Assembly: GCA_905203475.1 (NCBI GenBank) | Contig: CAJKWD010000003.1 | Coordinates: 1 to 63,451, forward strand | DNA: 63,451 nucleotides | Source: an uncultured Acholeplasmataceae bacterium | GTDB lineage: Bacteria; Bacillota_I; Bacilli_A; RF39; UBA660 | Direction: 5' to 3' | Shown here: one piece after another, positions 42,603 through 51,777 of the stretch | Layout: every line of letters begins with the position of its first letter | How positions within the stretch are numbered: position 1 is the first letter of the stretch | Made by a program: the position numbers and the translations under genes | The notes under the pieces: generated by a model | The model's database searches: none | What the model saw: only the letters and a program-made list of their open reading frames with translations | What the model was told of the DNA's origin: nothing

Positions 42603-43229
42603 ATGAGTCAAAGAATGAAGAAAACATTATTGTTTGGTTCCATCGGATTATTTTTATTATTGACTCTGTTAGTAACATTGAAACTGACTACTTCCATTGA
42701 TACTGCTTTTTCTAAATGGGTATTTCAATTTCACAATCCTATTTTAACTTCTTTTTTTCGTTTTATTACTGATTTTGGATACGTGAAAATTTTACTTGTG
42801 TTATTAGTGATTATCCTGATTGTATTTCACAAGTATCGATTTGCTTATATTTTACCTATTCATGTGTTGTTTGTTGTATTTGTAAATATGATTTTAAAAA
42901 ATATTATCGATAGACCACGCCCAGACTTGATTCGTTTAATAGATGAAGTCGGATTTAGTTTTCCTTCTGGGCATGCTATGGTAACAATGGTGACATATGG
43001 TTATTTAATATATGTTGTTGATCATTATATAAAACAGAGATGGTTAAAATACACTTTGATTGGATTCCTTATTTTTATTATTCTATCAGTAGGAATATCA
43101 CGTATTTATTTAGGTGTTCATTATTTAACAGATGTATTGGCTGGATATAGTATTTCTTTATTTTATTTAATGATTGTAACCAAATTAAAAATATTTTCAC
43201 TAGGAGATGCACATGACAGTATGGATTGA
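42603..43229 (+). CDS. PAP2-family membrane phosphatase
   Basis: A 208-residue protein with about six membrane segments and the three PAP2 motifs: KNIIDRPRP, FPSGHAM (general-acid His) and SRIYLGVHYLTDVLAG (nucleophile His). Such enzymes dephosphorylate undecaprenyl diphosphate, phosphatidylglycerol phosphate or phosphatidic acid on the outer membrane face. A classic UppP is encoded at 51778, so a different or overlapping substrate is possible. Its end overlaps the next gene. Confidence 0.92.
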   Translation: MSQRMKKTLLFGSIGLFLLLTLLVTLKLTTSIDTAFSKWVFQFHNPILTSFFRFITDFGYVKILLVLLVIILIVFHKYRFAYILPIHVLFVVFVNMILKNIIDRPRPDLIRLIDEVGFSFPSGHAMVTMVTYGYLIYVVDHYIKQRWLKYTLIGFLIFIILSVGISRIYLGVHYLTDVLAGYSISLFYLMIVTKLKIFSLGDAHDSMD

Positions 43230-43647
43230 TGGTGATGCTTGTCCTGATATCTCTGATATTCTTGACCTATGTCATAAGTATCAAACACCTGTATGTATTG
43301 TATGTGATGATTCTCATGAGTTTCAAAATGTAGATGAAGTGACAGTAGTTAGTACAGGATTTCAAAGCGCTGATATGTATTTATTAAATCATATTGATAA
43401 TCGTGATTTTGTGATTACAGGGGATTATGGAATTGCTACAATTGCACTTTCTAAACAATGTATAGTATTACATCCGAATGGTAATTTTTATACTCAGGAT
43501 ACGATTGATCAATTATTGTATCAAAGACATGTATATAGTAAAATGAGACGGCAAAATCAGAAAACACCACATAGTAAAAAACGTAGTGCTGCTGTTCGCT
43601 TTCATTTTTTAGAACAAGTAGAATCTGTTTTACAGACAAGTAGGTGA
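43213..43647 (+). CDS. YaiI/YqxD (DUF188) family protein
   Basis: A 144-residue PIN-like fold protein with MTVWIDGDACP, DDSHEF, ADMYLLNHIDNRDFVITGDYG and LHPNGNFYTQDTI, the UPF0178 signature set. The acidic residues suggest a nuclease-like metal site; function is not established. ATG 43213 is favoured since AGGAG abuts the earlier ATG at 43207. It overlaps the PAP2 gene by 17 bases and is followed immediately by fhs. Confidence 0.9.
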   Translation: MTVWIDGDACPDISDILDLCHKYQTPVCIVCDDSHEFQNVDEVTVVSTGFQSADMYLLNHIDNRDFVITGDYGIATIALSKQCIVLHPNGNFYTQDTIDQLLYQRHVYSKMRRQNQKTPHSKKRSAAVRFHFLEQVESVLQTSR

Positions 43648-43651
43648 TATG

Positions 43652-45310
43652 ATGAAAACAGATATGGAAATTACAGAATCATATCAAGGGATTCCTATTT
43701 CTTCTTTAGCACAAAAATTAGGTGTAGCATCTTATTTTGAGCCTTATGGTAAATGGAAAGGGAAAATTGATTTATCAATTTATCATACATTAAAAGATAA
43801 GGAAGATGGAAAGCTTATTTTAGTTACTAGTACGTCTCCCACTCCAATGGGAGAAGGGAAGACGACCATGGTAATTGGATTACACGATGCTCTTTGCCAG
43901 TTAGGATATCGTAGTCTAGCAACCTTAAGAGAGCCTTCTTTAGGTCCTGTTTTCGGAATTAAGGGAGGAGCTACTGGTGGAGGCTATGCCCAAGTGTATC
44001 CCATGGATGAAATAAATCTTCATTTTACAGGAGATATGCATGCGATTACAAGTGCCAATAACTTACTTTCGGCTGCGATTGATAATCATATATATCAAGG
44101 AAATGAACTTCATATTAACCCTGATAAAATTGTTCATCCTCGTTGTTTGGATATCAATGATCGTAATTTAAGAGAGATTGAAGTAGGGCTTGGTAAGCAA
44201 GGTGTTTGTCATCGAGAACACTTTGTTATTACAGTAGCAACTGAATTGATGGCTATTTTATGTCTATCTGATTCTCTTGCTGATTTAAAACGACGAATTG
44301 GAAATATGTTAATTGCCTATGATGTAGAAAATAATCCTGTTTATGTATCTGATTTACATGTAGAAGATGCGATGACAATTTTGTTAAAAGATGCTTTAAA
44401 ACCCAATTTAGTCCAAACTTTAGAAGAAAATCCAGTATTAATTCATGGAGGACCATTTGCCAATATTGCTCATGGTTGTAATTCGTTATTAGCAACGAAA
44501 TTAGCTTTAAAATTATCAGATTATGTAGTGACAGAAGCGGGTTTTGGCAGTGATTTAGGAGCAGAAAAGTTTTTAGATATCAAATGTCCAAAGGGAAATT
44601 TAAAACCGAATGTGATTGTTTTAAATATGACAATCCGTAGTATGAAATATCATGGTGGTATTTCTAAAGAGCAATTAGAACAAGAAAATCTAGAAGCTTT
44701 AGAAAAGGGAATGGCTAATTTAAAAGCTCATTTGGAAAATATGAAAAAATATACAAGCCACGTTGTTGTATGTATCAATCACTTTCCAACGGATACGAAA
44801 AAAGAACTATCTTTGGTAAAGAAAGTATTAGAATCATTATCGGTTCCATATGCTTGTTCTACGGCTTATCAAGAAGGAGGAAAAGGCTCTATTGAATTGG
44901 CTAAGAAGGTATTGCAATTATGTCAATTAGAACCTGATTTTCATCCTCTCTATGATATGAATTTATCTTTGAGGCAAAAGATAGAAACTGTGGTCAAAGA
45001 AATTTATCATGCTAAGGAAGTACATTATCAAAAAGGAGTAGTAGAAAAATTAAAAGAATATGAGAATATGGGGGCCATGTTAGAACCAGTTTGTATTGCA
45101 AAAACACAATATTCATTTAGTGATGATGCGACAAAACTGGGTGATCCACGTAACTTTAAAGTTGAAGTAAAAGATGTGAAATGGAATCGTGGGGCAGAAT
45201 TTGTAGTAGTATATATGGGAAATATTATGACAATGCCAGGACTTTCTAAAAAGCCTGCTATGACATCTATGCATATTACAAATGATGGTCATATTTCGGG
45301 GTTGTTTTAG
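43652..45310 (+). CDS. fhs: Formate-tetrahydrofolate ligase
   Basis: Makes 10-formyl-tetrahydrofolate from formate, THF and ATP. The 552-residue protein has the nucleotide loop TPMGEGKTT, REPSLGPVFGIKGGATGGGYAQV, the THF/formate region LHFTGDMHAITSANNLL, EAGFGSDLGAEKF and the C-terminal GNIMTMPGLSKKPA, all canonical. ATG 43652 follows AGGTGA with 4-5 bases; 43649 is one codon earlier. No methylene-THF dehydrogenase is nearby in this part; the folD at 61762 lies in the differently styled second part. Confidence 0.95.
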   Translation: MKTDMEITESYQGIPISSLAQKLGVASYFEPYGKWKGKIDLSIYHTLKDKEDGKLILVTSTSPTPMGEGKTTMVIGLHDALCQLGYRSLATLREPSLGPVFGIKGGATGGGYAQVYPMDEINLHFTGDMHAITSANNLLSAAIDNHIYQGNELHINPDKIVHPRCLDINDRNLREIEVGLGKQGVCHREHFVITVATELMAILCLSDSLADLKRRIGNMLIAYDVENNPVYVSDLHVEDAMTILLKDALKPNLVQTLEENPVLIHGGPFANIAHGCNSLLATKLALKLSDYVVTEAGFGSDLGAEKFLDIKCPKGNLKPNVIVLNMTIRSMKYHGGISKEQLEQENLEALEKGMANLKAHLENMKKYTSHVVVCINHFPTDTKKELSLVKKVLESLSVPYACSTAYQEGGKGSIELAKKVLQLCQLEPDFHPLYDMNLSLRQKIETVVKEIYHAKEVHYQKGVVEKLKEYENMGAMLEPVCIAKTQYSFSDDATKLGDPRNFKVEVKDVKWNRGAEFVVVYMGNIMTMPGLSKKPAMTSMHITNDGHISGLF

Positions 45311-45324
45311 AAAGGTTGAATGCT

Positions 45325-46194
45325 ATGAATGATAAAATATGGAATGAATTAGAGCATATTTTAGAATATACGAAAGAAGATATAGTTCATTTAATTATAA
45401 AGTTATATGAGTCTTCTAGTTATAAAGTGCCAATCATAAGAAGATCTATTTATTTAGAACAGGAAAACGCAGAACAATTATTTTTAGATTTTTTAAGAAC
45501 TAAATTAGGAGATTCTTATTATCAAATTGGTAAGGAAGCAATACAAAACCGTATTTTTCGAACAGAAAATGAAAAGGGTGAAAAATATACAAGGTCTGGG
45601 TTAGACGCTAGTCATGAATTTTATCAAATAGAATTAAATTATAATTTATCAGATGTTGTTACTTATGCTCATGAATATACTCATTATTTACAAACAAATG
45701 AGAATATTACTATATTTATGTTAGGAGAAACTATTCCTATTTTTATTGAGCAGTTAGCAACATTTTATTTGAAAGAGTTATTTCCTAATGAATCTCGTGT
45801 GTATTTGTGTGACTTTGAGCGCTATCAATGGAATAAAGAATATATAAATAACGAGTATGTTTGTCTCTGTGAAGAACATCTTTATACCCATTATTCTCTA
45901 TTAACGATGAGATATATTTTAGGATTATTAATTGCTTGTAAGTTATATCGTGATTATTTATTATCTCCTAAGAGATCATTAGAAGAAGCGAAAGCTTTCT
46001 TCCTGGCGATAGAACAAAATGATTTTGAAGAAGCAATGCATACTGTTGGATTAAATATTCACTATAAGAATCATAAGTTATATTATTCTGAAGATGTTGT
46101 AAGAGAGTTAATAGCAGTTTATCAGCAACATTATCAACAACTATTAAATGAGTATTATGAATTACGTGGTAAGCGTTTGAAATTCTGGAAATAA
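45325..46194 (+). CDS. Putative zincin metallopeptidase
   Basis: A 289-residue soluble protein with a gluzincin-type HExxH (YAHEYTHYLQT) near residue 117 and a following helix with Glu (GETIPIFIEQLATFYLKE) that could give the third zinc ligand. No signal peptide or membrane segment, so it would act in the cytoplasm. Overall fold unrecognised, loosely reminiscent of M3-like oligopeptidases but much shorter. ATG 45325 is placed 9 bases after AAAGG; it follows fhs closely. Confidence 0.7.
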   Translation: MNDKIWNELEHILEYTKEDIVHLIIKLYESSSYKVPIIRRSIYLEQENAEQLFLDFLRTKLGDSYYQIGKEAIQNRIFRTENEKGEKYTRSGLDASHEFYQIELNYNLSDVVTYAHEYTHYLQTNENITIFMLGETIPIFIEQLATFYLKELFPNESRVYLCDFERYQWNKEYINNEYVCLCEEHLYTHYSLLTMRYILGLLIACKLYRDYLLSPKRSLEEAKAFFLAIEQNDFEEAMHTVGLNIHYKNHKLYYSEDVVRELIAVYQQHYQQLLNEYYELRGKRLKFWK

Positions 46195-46219
46195 AGAAGC
46201 ATATTTTGTTTCTTTTTTT
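46193..46219 (+). terminator. Weak terminator
   Basis: AAAGAA / TTTCTTT stem with a 10-nt loop and T run after the metallopeptidase gene. Confidence 0.5.
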
Positions 46220-46244
46220 GATTATGGGAAATTATGGGAAGCAA

Positions 46245-46274
46245 TTGACATATGACAACTTGTCATGTTAAAAT
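46245..46274 (+). promoter_or_regulatory. Promoter of the TetR-ABC exporter operon
   Basis: TTGACA (46245-46250) and TAAAAT (46269-46274) with an 18-base spacer. The whole spacer is occupied by the first operator. Confidence 0.75.
46252..46266 (+). promoter_or_regulatory. TetR operator 1
   Basis: Perfect palindrome ATGACAA-C-TTGTCAT between the -35 and -10 boxes. Confidence 0.85.
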
Positions 46275-46282
46275 GAACAAGT

Positions 46283-46297
46283 ATGACAATTTGTCAT
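46283..46297 (+). promoter_or_regulatory. TetR operator 2
   Basis: Perfect palindrome ATGACAA-T-TTGTCAT, same arms as operator 1, centre 31 bp downstream (about three helical turns), near the transcription start. Two sites on one DNA face suggest cooperative autorepression. Confidence 0.85.
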
Positions 46298-46321
46298 ATG
46301 CTAATAGAGTGAGGTGATATC

Positions 46322-46939
46322 ATGCCGACACAAACATTTTTTCATCTTCCAAAAGAAAAACAAAAAACACTATTAAAAGCAGCTATGAATGAGTTTACCC
46401 ATCATTCTTTTGCCCATGCTTCTATTAATCAAATTATTAAAGAAGCATCTATTCCAAGAGGCAGCTTTTATATGTATTTTCAGGATAAGGAAGATTTATA
46501 TTTTTATTTACTTGAACAATCACGTATCCGTTTTCAAAAACAACTTTTTATGATAATCGATGAAGAACATGGAGATTTGTTTTGTACTTTTGAACGACTG
46601 TTTGAATCTATCATTGATTATTGCTCTAAAAAAAGTCATCGTTTGTTTTTTAAACAAGTATTTGCTAATATCAATAGTCGTTCTGAAAAACGATTGTTTC
46701 CAGTAAAGACAAATGTTTTTGATCCTAAAAATACGCACAAATTATTTTTAGATAAAATTGATGTTCGCAAATTAAATGTTCAATGTGAAGAAGATTTAGA
46801 AGAAATAGTTGGTCTGTTGTTTGGTATGACACTTCATACACTTATCTCTTCTTTTGCTTTGGATAAGCAGAAAGAAGAGATTATGGTTTCTTATCGAAGA
46901 AAATTAACACTATTAAAGTATGGTATGGAAAAGAAATAG
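46322..46939 (+). CDS. TetR-family repressor of the ABC exporter
   Basis: A 205-residue regulator. The N-terminal HTH (HASINQIIKEASIPRGSFYMYFQDKEDL region, residues about 34-62) is canonical, followed by a helical ligand-binding domain. Two perfect operators precede it and two ABC half-exporter genes follow in the same direction, 15 bases away. It most likely represses the operon until a transported drug binds, as in multidrug-efflux regulators. Confidence 0.92.
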   Translation: MPTQTFFHLPKEKQKTLLKAAMNEFTHHSFAHASINQIIKEASIPRGSFYMYFQDKEDLYFYLLEQSRIRFQKQLFMIIDEEHGDLFCTFERLFESIIDYCSKKSHRLFFKQVFANINSRSEKRLFPVKTNVFDPKNTHKLFLDKIDVRKLNVQCEEDLEEIVGLLFGMTLHTLISSFALDKQKEEIMVSYRRKLTLLKYGMEKK

Positions 46940-46954
46940 AAAGGATTAGAGGTT

Positions 46955-49195
46955 ATGGTTCGAATTATAAAACACTTATGTAGATATTGGTATTCTGTTT
47001 TGATTGTCATTGCTCTTTTATTTGTGCAAGCAGCATGTGATTTATCATTACCAGAATATACTTCACGTATTGTAAATACAGGAATTCAAGAAGGTGGTAT
47101 TGAAGATAATACACCAGAAGCAATTTCTAAAAATAGTTTTGAAGATATCTTACTTTTCTTAGATGAAAAAGATAGTAAATTTGTTCAAAATCAATATGAT
47201 GTTGTTTCTAAAGACGAGGCAACGAAAGAGCAATTAGAAACCTATCCAAAATTAGAAAAACAAGATATTTATGTGTTAAAAGATATTTCTAAAGAAAATC
47301 ATGAAAAATTAAATCAATTATTACAAAAGCCATTAACATATTTATTATTATTTAGTGGTGATACTGAAGAAGGGGCAAAAATTGAAGAACAAGTATTAAA
47401 GAATTTACCTGAACAATTTGCATCAATTCCCAATATGACAGTTATGAAATTGTTTGAAATGATGCCTCAGGAACAGCGTCAAGATGTGATGAAACAACTT
47501 GATCAAAAAATGAAAGATATGCCAGATACCATGCTAGAACAAAGTGCTGTTCAATTTGTAAAAGCAGAGTATCAAAAATTAGGTATGGATACAGATAGCA
47601 TTCAAACGAATTACATTTTTATATCTGGGTTAAAAATGCTTGGTTTGGCACTTGTATCTATGGTGGCAACTGTAATGGTTGGATTCTTAGGATCTCGTAT
47701 TGCTGCTAGACTTGCTCGTGATCTTAGAAATCAAGTATTCAAAAAAGTGGTTGACTTCTCAGAAAGTGAGATGAAACAGTTTTCAACAGCTAGTTTAATT
47801 ACACGTAGTACGAATGATATTCAACAAGTTCAAATGTTATTAGTTTTCTTACTACGTACTATTTTCTATGCTCCTATTATCGCAATCGGAGGAGTAGTAA
47901 AAGTACTAGCAACGGGTACTGGTATGGCATGGATTATTGCTGTAGCAGTTATGGCCATTGCAACATTAGTTATTGTATTATTTGCCATTGCAATGCCTAA
48001 ATTCAAACGCGTTCAAAAATTGATTGACCGTTTAAATTTAGTAACTCGTGAAATTTTAACAGGACTTCCTGTTATTCGTGCATTTGCTAAAGAGAAACAT
48101 GAAGAAGCTCGTTTTGATAAAGCAAATAAAGATTTAAAAAATAATCAATTATTTATTGTGCGTGTTATGGCAACCATGATGCCACTTATGATGTTTACGA
48201 TGAATTCTATTGCTGTTTTAATTGTCTGGGAAGCTGCTAAGGGAATTAATAGTGGTATTATGCAAGTTGGAGATATGATGGCATTTATTCAATATACAAT
48301 GCAAATTATTATGTCATTCTTAATGATTTCTATTGTATCAATTATGCTTCCACGTGCTATTGTCAGCATTGGTCGTATTGATGAAGTATTAAAAACGCCA
48401 TTTACTATTTTAAATCCAAAGCATAAAAAAGAACCAACAGAGGTTGGAACAGTTGAATTTAAAGATGTTTCATTCCGTTATCCTGATTCTGATGGATATA
48501 TGTTACATCATATTAATTTTAAAGCCAATAAAGGAGAAACAGTGGCCTTTATTGGATCTACTGGTAGTGGTAAATCGACTTTGATTAATTTAATTCCACG
48601 TTTCTTTGAAGCTAGTAAGGGAGAAGTGCTAGTCGATGGAGTGAATGTCAAAGATTTAGATCAAAAAGATTTACGTGATAAAATTGGATATGTTCCACAG
48701 ACAGGTATTCTATTCTCAGGTACTATTGCTTCTAACTTACGTTATGGAAAAGAAGATGCAAGTGAAAAAGAAATTCATGAAGCATTAGATATTGCTCAAG
48801 CATCTGAATTTGTCAATAAGTTAGAAAAGGGAATTGAAAATCCAATTAGTCAAGGTGGTACAAATGTCAGTGGAGGTCAAAAACAACGTTTATCAATTGC
48901 TCGTGCAGTTATTAAAAAACCAGAAATTTATATTTTTGATGATAGTTTTTCAGCACTTGACTTTAAAACTGACGCCGCACTTCGTAAAGCTTTAAGAGAA
49001 AAAACAAAGGGAAGCACAATGTTAATTGTCGCTCAACGTATTAGTACAATTATGAATGCAGATAAAATTGTCGTATTAGATGATGGTAATGTTGTCGGTA
49101 CTGGTACACATCAAGAATTGTTAAAAACATGTGATGTATATCGTGAAATCGCATTATCACAATTGTCAAAGGAGGAATTAGATTATGAAGGGTAA
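46955..49195 (+). CDS. Heterodimeric ABC exporter subunit, degenerate-site half
   Basis: A 746-residue type IV exporter half. TM1 (about 10-30) is followed by a roughly 180-residue charged extracellular insertion, then TM2-6 and the ATPase. Walker A GSTGSGKSTL and signature VSGGQKQRL are intact, but the catalytic Glu is Asp (IFDDSFSALD) and the H-loop His is Gln (VAQRIS). This is the hallmark of the non-hydrolysing half in BmrCD/TM287-288-type pairs. It overlaps its partner gene by 11 bases. A multidrug or lipid substrate is likely (family knowledge). Confidence 0.93.
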   Translation: MVRIIKHLCRYWYSVLIVIALLFVQAACDLSLPEYTSRIVNTGIQEGGIEDNTPEAISKNSFEDILLFLDEKDSKFVQNQYDVVSKDEATKEQLETYPKLEKQDIYVLKDISKENHEKLNQLLQKPLTYLLLFSGDTEEGAKIEEQVLKNLPEQFASIPNMTVMKLFEMMPQEQRQDVMKQLDQKMKDMPDTMLEQSAVQFVKAEYQKLGMDTDSIQTNYIFISGLKMLGLALVSMVATVMVGFLGSRIAARLARDLRNQVFKKVVDFSESEMKQFSTASLITRSTNDIQQVQMLLVFLLRTIFYAPIIAIGGVVKVLATGTGMAWIIAVAVMAIATLVIVLFAIAMPKFKRVQKLIDRLNLVTREILTGLPVIRAFAKEKHEEARFDKANKDLKNNQLFIVRVMATMMPLMMFTMNSIAVLIVWEAAKGINSGIMQVGDMMAFIQYTMQIIMSFLMISIVSIMLPRAIVSIGRIDEVLKTPFTILNPKHKKEPTEVGTVEFKDVSFRYPDSDGYMLHHINFKANKGETVAFIGSTGSGKSTLINLIPRFFEASKGEVLVDGVNVKDLDQKDLRDKIGYVPQTGILFSGTIASNLRYGKEDASEKEIHEALDIAQASEFVNKLEKGIENPISQGGTNVSGGQKQRLSIARAVIKKPEIYIFDDSFSALDFKTDAALRKALREKTKGSTMLIVAQRISTIMNADKIVVLDDGNVVGTGTHQELLKTCDVYREIALSQLSKEELDYEG

Positions 49196-50984
49196 AAATC
49201 ATGCACCAAGTTCCGAAAGAGCAAAAGACTTTAAAGGAACATTAAAACAACTTGCACATTATCTATCTCCTTATAAATACTATATCTTTACAGTTGTATT
49301 ATTTGCTATCTTAAGTGCTACATTCTCAATTATTGGACCAAAGATCATGGGAGAGGCAACAACGGAGATATTTAATGGTTTAGTTAGTAAAATCAGTGGT
49401 GGAAGTGGAATCGATTTTTCTAAGATTGGTCGTATTCTTATTTTCTTGTTAGGATTATATGCAGTGAGTGCTGTATGTAATTTTATTCAAAACTTTATTA
49501 TGTCTGGTGTCAGTCAAAAGATCGCCTATGGATTAAGAAAATCCATTAGTGAAAAATTAAATCGTTTACCGATGAAATATTTTGATCATAAAACACATGG
49601 AGAAATATTAAGTAGAGTAACGAACGATGTCGATACAGTAAGTTCTAACTTAGATCAGTGTATGACTCAAATGATTACTTCAATTACAACTTTGATTGGA
49701 GTTGTGATTATGATGCTTACAATCTCTCCATTGATGACATTAGCTGTTTTAGTAATTATTCCTGTTGCCCTTATTTTACTTGCCTTTATTGTTAGTCATT
49801 CCCAGAAGTACTTCGAAAGACAACAAGAATATTTAGGACATGTAAATGGAAAAGTAGAAGAAGTATATGGTGGTCATAACATTGTAAAGGCATTTAATGG
49901 GGAAGAAGAAGCTGTAGAAGAATTTAAAGTATTAAATCAAACTCTTTATCGTTCTGCATGGAAAAGTCAATTTTTCTCAGGAATTATGATGCCTCTTATG
50001 AATTTTATTGGTAACTTAGGATATGTAGTAGTATCTATTTTGGGGGGATATCTTGTTATTCAAAATACAATTTCTGTCGGAGATATTCAAAGTTTCATTC
50101 AATATGTTCGTAACTTTATGAATCCACTTTCTAATGTGGCACAAATTGTTAACTTAATTCAAGCAACGATTGCTGCTGCGGAAAGAGTATTTGAATTCTT
50201 AGGAGAAGAAGAGGAAGTAAAGGAAACAGAACATCCAGTATCTACCGAAAACTTAAATGGAAATGTAACTTTTTCACATGTTCAATTTGGATATGATTCT
50301 GATAGAACGATTATCAAAGATTTTAACGCAACTGTAAAACAGGGACAAAAGGTTGCAATTGTCGGTCCTACAGGAGCAGGAAAGACAACTATGGTAAAAT
50401 TACTAATGCGTTTCTATGATGTGAATAAAGGTAGTATTCAAATTGATGGCCATGACATTAAAGACTTTAAACGTCAAGATTTAAGACGTATGTTTGGGAT
50501 GGTATTACAAGATACATGGCTATTCTCTGGTACGATTGAAGATAACGTGAAATATGGAAAAATGGATGCTACATTTGAAGATGTAGAAAAAGCATGTCGT
50601 GAAGCTCACGCCGATCATTTTATTAAAACACTTCCAGAAAGTTATCATATGGTAATTAATGAGGAAGGAAATAATATTAGCCAAGGGCAAAAACAACTTT
50701 TAACAATTGCCCGTGTAATCCTTGCTGATCCAAAAATCTTAATTTTAGATGAAGCAACGAGTAGTGTTGATACAAGAACAGAAGAATATATACAAAAAGC
50801 AATGGATGAACTTATGAAGAATAGAACAAGCTTTATCATTGCCCATAGATTATCAACGATTCGTAATGCCGATTTAATCTTAGTCATGGATCATGGTGAT
50901 ATTGTAGAACAAGGAAACCACGAAGAATTATTAAAGAAAAATGGTTTCTATGCAAAATTATATAATTCACAATTTGAAGAATAA
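49185..50984 (+). CDS. Heterodimeric ABC exporter subunit, catalytic half
   Basis: A 599-residue exporter half with six membrane helices and an ATPase: Walker A GPTGAGKTTM, Walker B ILILDEATSSVD with catalytic Glu, and H-loop IIAHRLST. Its signature is altered (ISQGQKQLL instead of SGGQ), which is expected because this signature completes the partner's degenerate site. It complements the protein encoded just upstream to give one canonical and one degenerate ATP site. The start is preceded by AAAGGAGG inside the upstream gene. Confidence 0.94.
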   Translation: MKGKNHAPSSERAKDFKGTLKQLAHYLSPYKYYIFTVVLFAILSATFSIIGPKIMGEATTEIFNGLVSKISGGSGIDFSKIGRILIFLLGLYAVSAVCNFIQNFIMSGVSQKIAYGLRKSISEKLNRLPMKYFDHKTHGEILSRVTNDVDTVSSNLDQCMTQMITSITTLIGVVIMMLTISPLMTLAVLVIIPVALILLAFIVSHSQKYFERQQEYLGHVNGKVEEVYGGHNIVKAFNGEEEAVEEFKVLNQTLYRSAWKSQFFSGIMMPLMNFIGNLGYVVVSILGGYLVIQNTISVGDIQSFIQYVRNFMNPLSNVAQIVNLIQATIAAAERVFEFLGEEEEVKETEHPVSTENLNGNVTFSHVQFGYDSDRTIIKDFNATVKQGQKVAIVGPTGAGKTTMVKLLMRFYDVNKGSIQIDGHDIKDFKRQDLRRMFGMVLQDTWLFSGTIEDNVKYGKMDATFEDVEKACREAHADHFIKTLPESYHMVINEEGNNISQGQKQLLTIARVILADPKILILDEATSSVDTRTEEYIQKAMDELMKNRTSFIIAHRLSTIRNADLILVMDHGDIVEQGNHEELLKKNGFYAKLYNSQFEE

Positions 50985-50990
50985 AGTTCA

Positions 50991-51023
50991 GAAGTACAAC
51001 TTAGCTGGTTGTACTTCTTTTTT
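50991..51023 (+). terminator. Terminator of the exporter operon
   Basis: Perfect 10-bp stem GAAGTACAAC / GTTGTACTTC, loop TTAGCTG, six T. Confidence 0.9.
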
Positions 51024-51067
51024 GTTCATGTTACAATAACAATAGGAATAATAAGAGGGGTATTGAT

Positions 51068-51670
51068 ATGTTTCGAAGCCGTAATTACAAAGATCAAGAA
51101 GTAGAAATTTTACATCCATATGAAATGGAAGATATATTAGAAGATGATTCTTCTATCACAATGGAAAGTTCCAAAAGAGAGCATAAATTATTATTACCAG
51201 TGATTGTCTTTTTATTAATTGTGGGAATTGGCGGATATTTTATGTTGAGTTCCTTTGGCGTTTTCGGTGCTAGTAAAACATTATGCACAAAACAAGAAAC
51301 AAGTCATCATATCTCTATACATGATCAATATCAACTTTCTTTTGAAAATAACTTATTAACATCATTTACTTATGAAGATGAAATGCAATTACCAACATCT
51401 TCATCGGGAATGGATCGTTATTATTTTGAGAGCCGTAAGACGATGTTAGCGTTTCAATCTAATAAAATTAAAAATCAACATGGTGTGATTGTGTCTTCTG
51501 AATTAGTTGATACTTTTTATCATTTAGTTGTAAAGGTTCCACTGCGCAAGATTGATAATGTGATGGTGCAAATGGTGGATAATGAGGAAGATATATTGGA
51601 ATTGGATATGTCAAAACAGGATGTTTTGCAAATGATGGCGGAAAACGGGTATCAATGTCAGACAGCATAA
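51068..51670 (+). CDS. Single-pass membrane protein with small external Cys-paired domain
   Basis: A 200-residue protein. An acidic cytoplasmic N-terminus of about 40 residues is followed by one helix (LLLPVIVFLLIVGIGGYFML) and an external domain of about 130 residues. Its only two cysteines flank that domain (TLCTKQE near its start, GYQCQTA at the C-terminus), suggesting a disulfide. The same Cys placement and YQCQ ending occur in the lipoprotein at 9187, so the two may be related. Function unknown. Confidence 0.75.
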   Translation: MFRSRNYKDQEVEILHPYEMEDILEDDSSITMESSKREHKLLLPVIVFLLIVGIGGYFMLSSFGVFGASKTLCTKQETSHHISIHDQYQLSFENNLLTSFTYEDEMQLPTSSSGMDRYYFESRKTMLAFQSNKIKNQHGVIVSSELVDTFYHLVVKVPLRKIDNVMVQMVDNEEDILELDMSKQDVLQMMAENGYQCQTA

Positions 51671-51682
51671 TACGAATATAGG

Positions 51683-51710
51683 TTGACACCTTTTTCTTTT
51701 TTTGTGTCAA
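51683..51710 (+). other. Inverted repeat in intergenic region
   Basis: TTGACAC (51683-51689) and GTGTCAA (51704-51710) around a pyrimidine-rich 14-base loop. It may be a poor terminator for the preceding gene, or a binding site. Confidence 0.4.
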
Positions 51711-51777
51711 TAAGGGCAACAGATTTGAATAGAATGTGGTATAATGTATTCGTTTACGACTTAGAGGAGATGGTATT

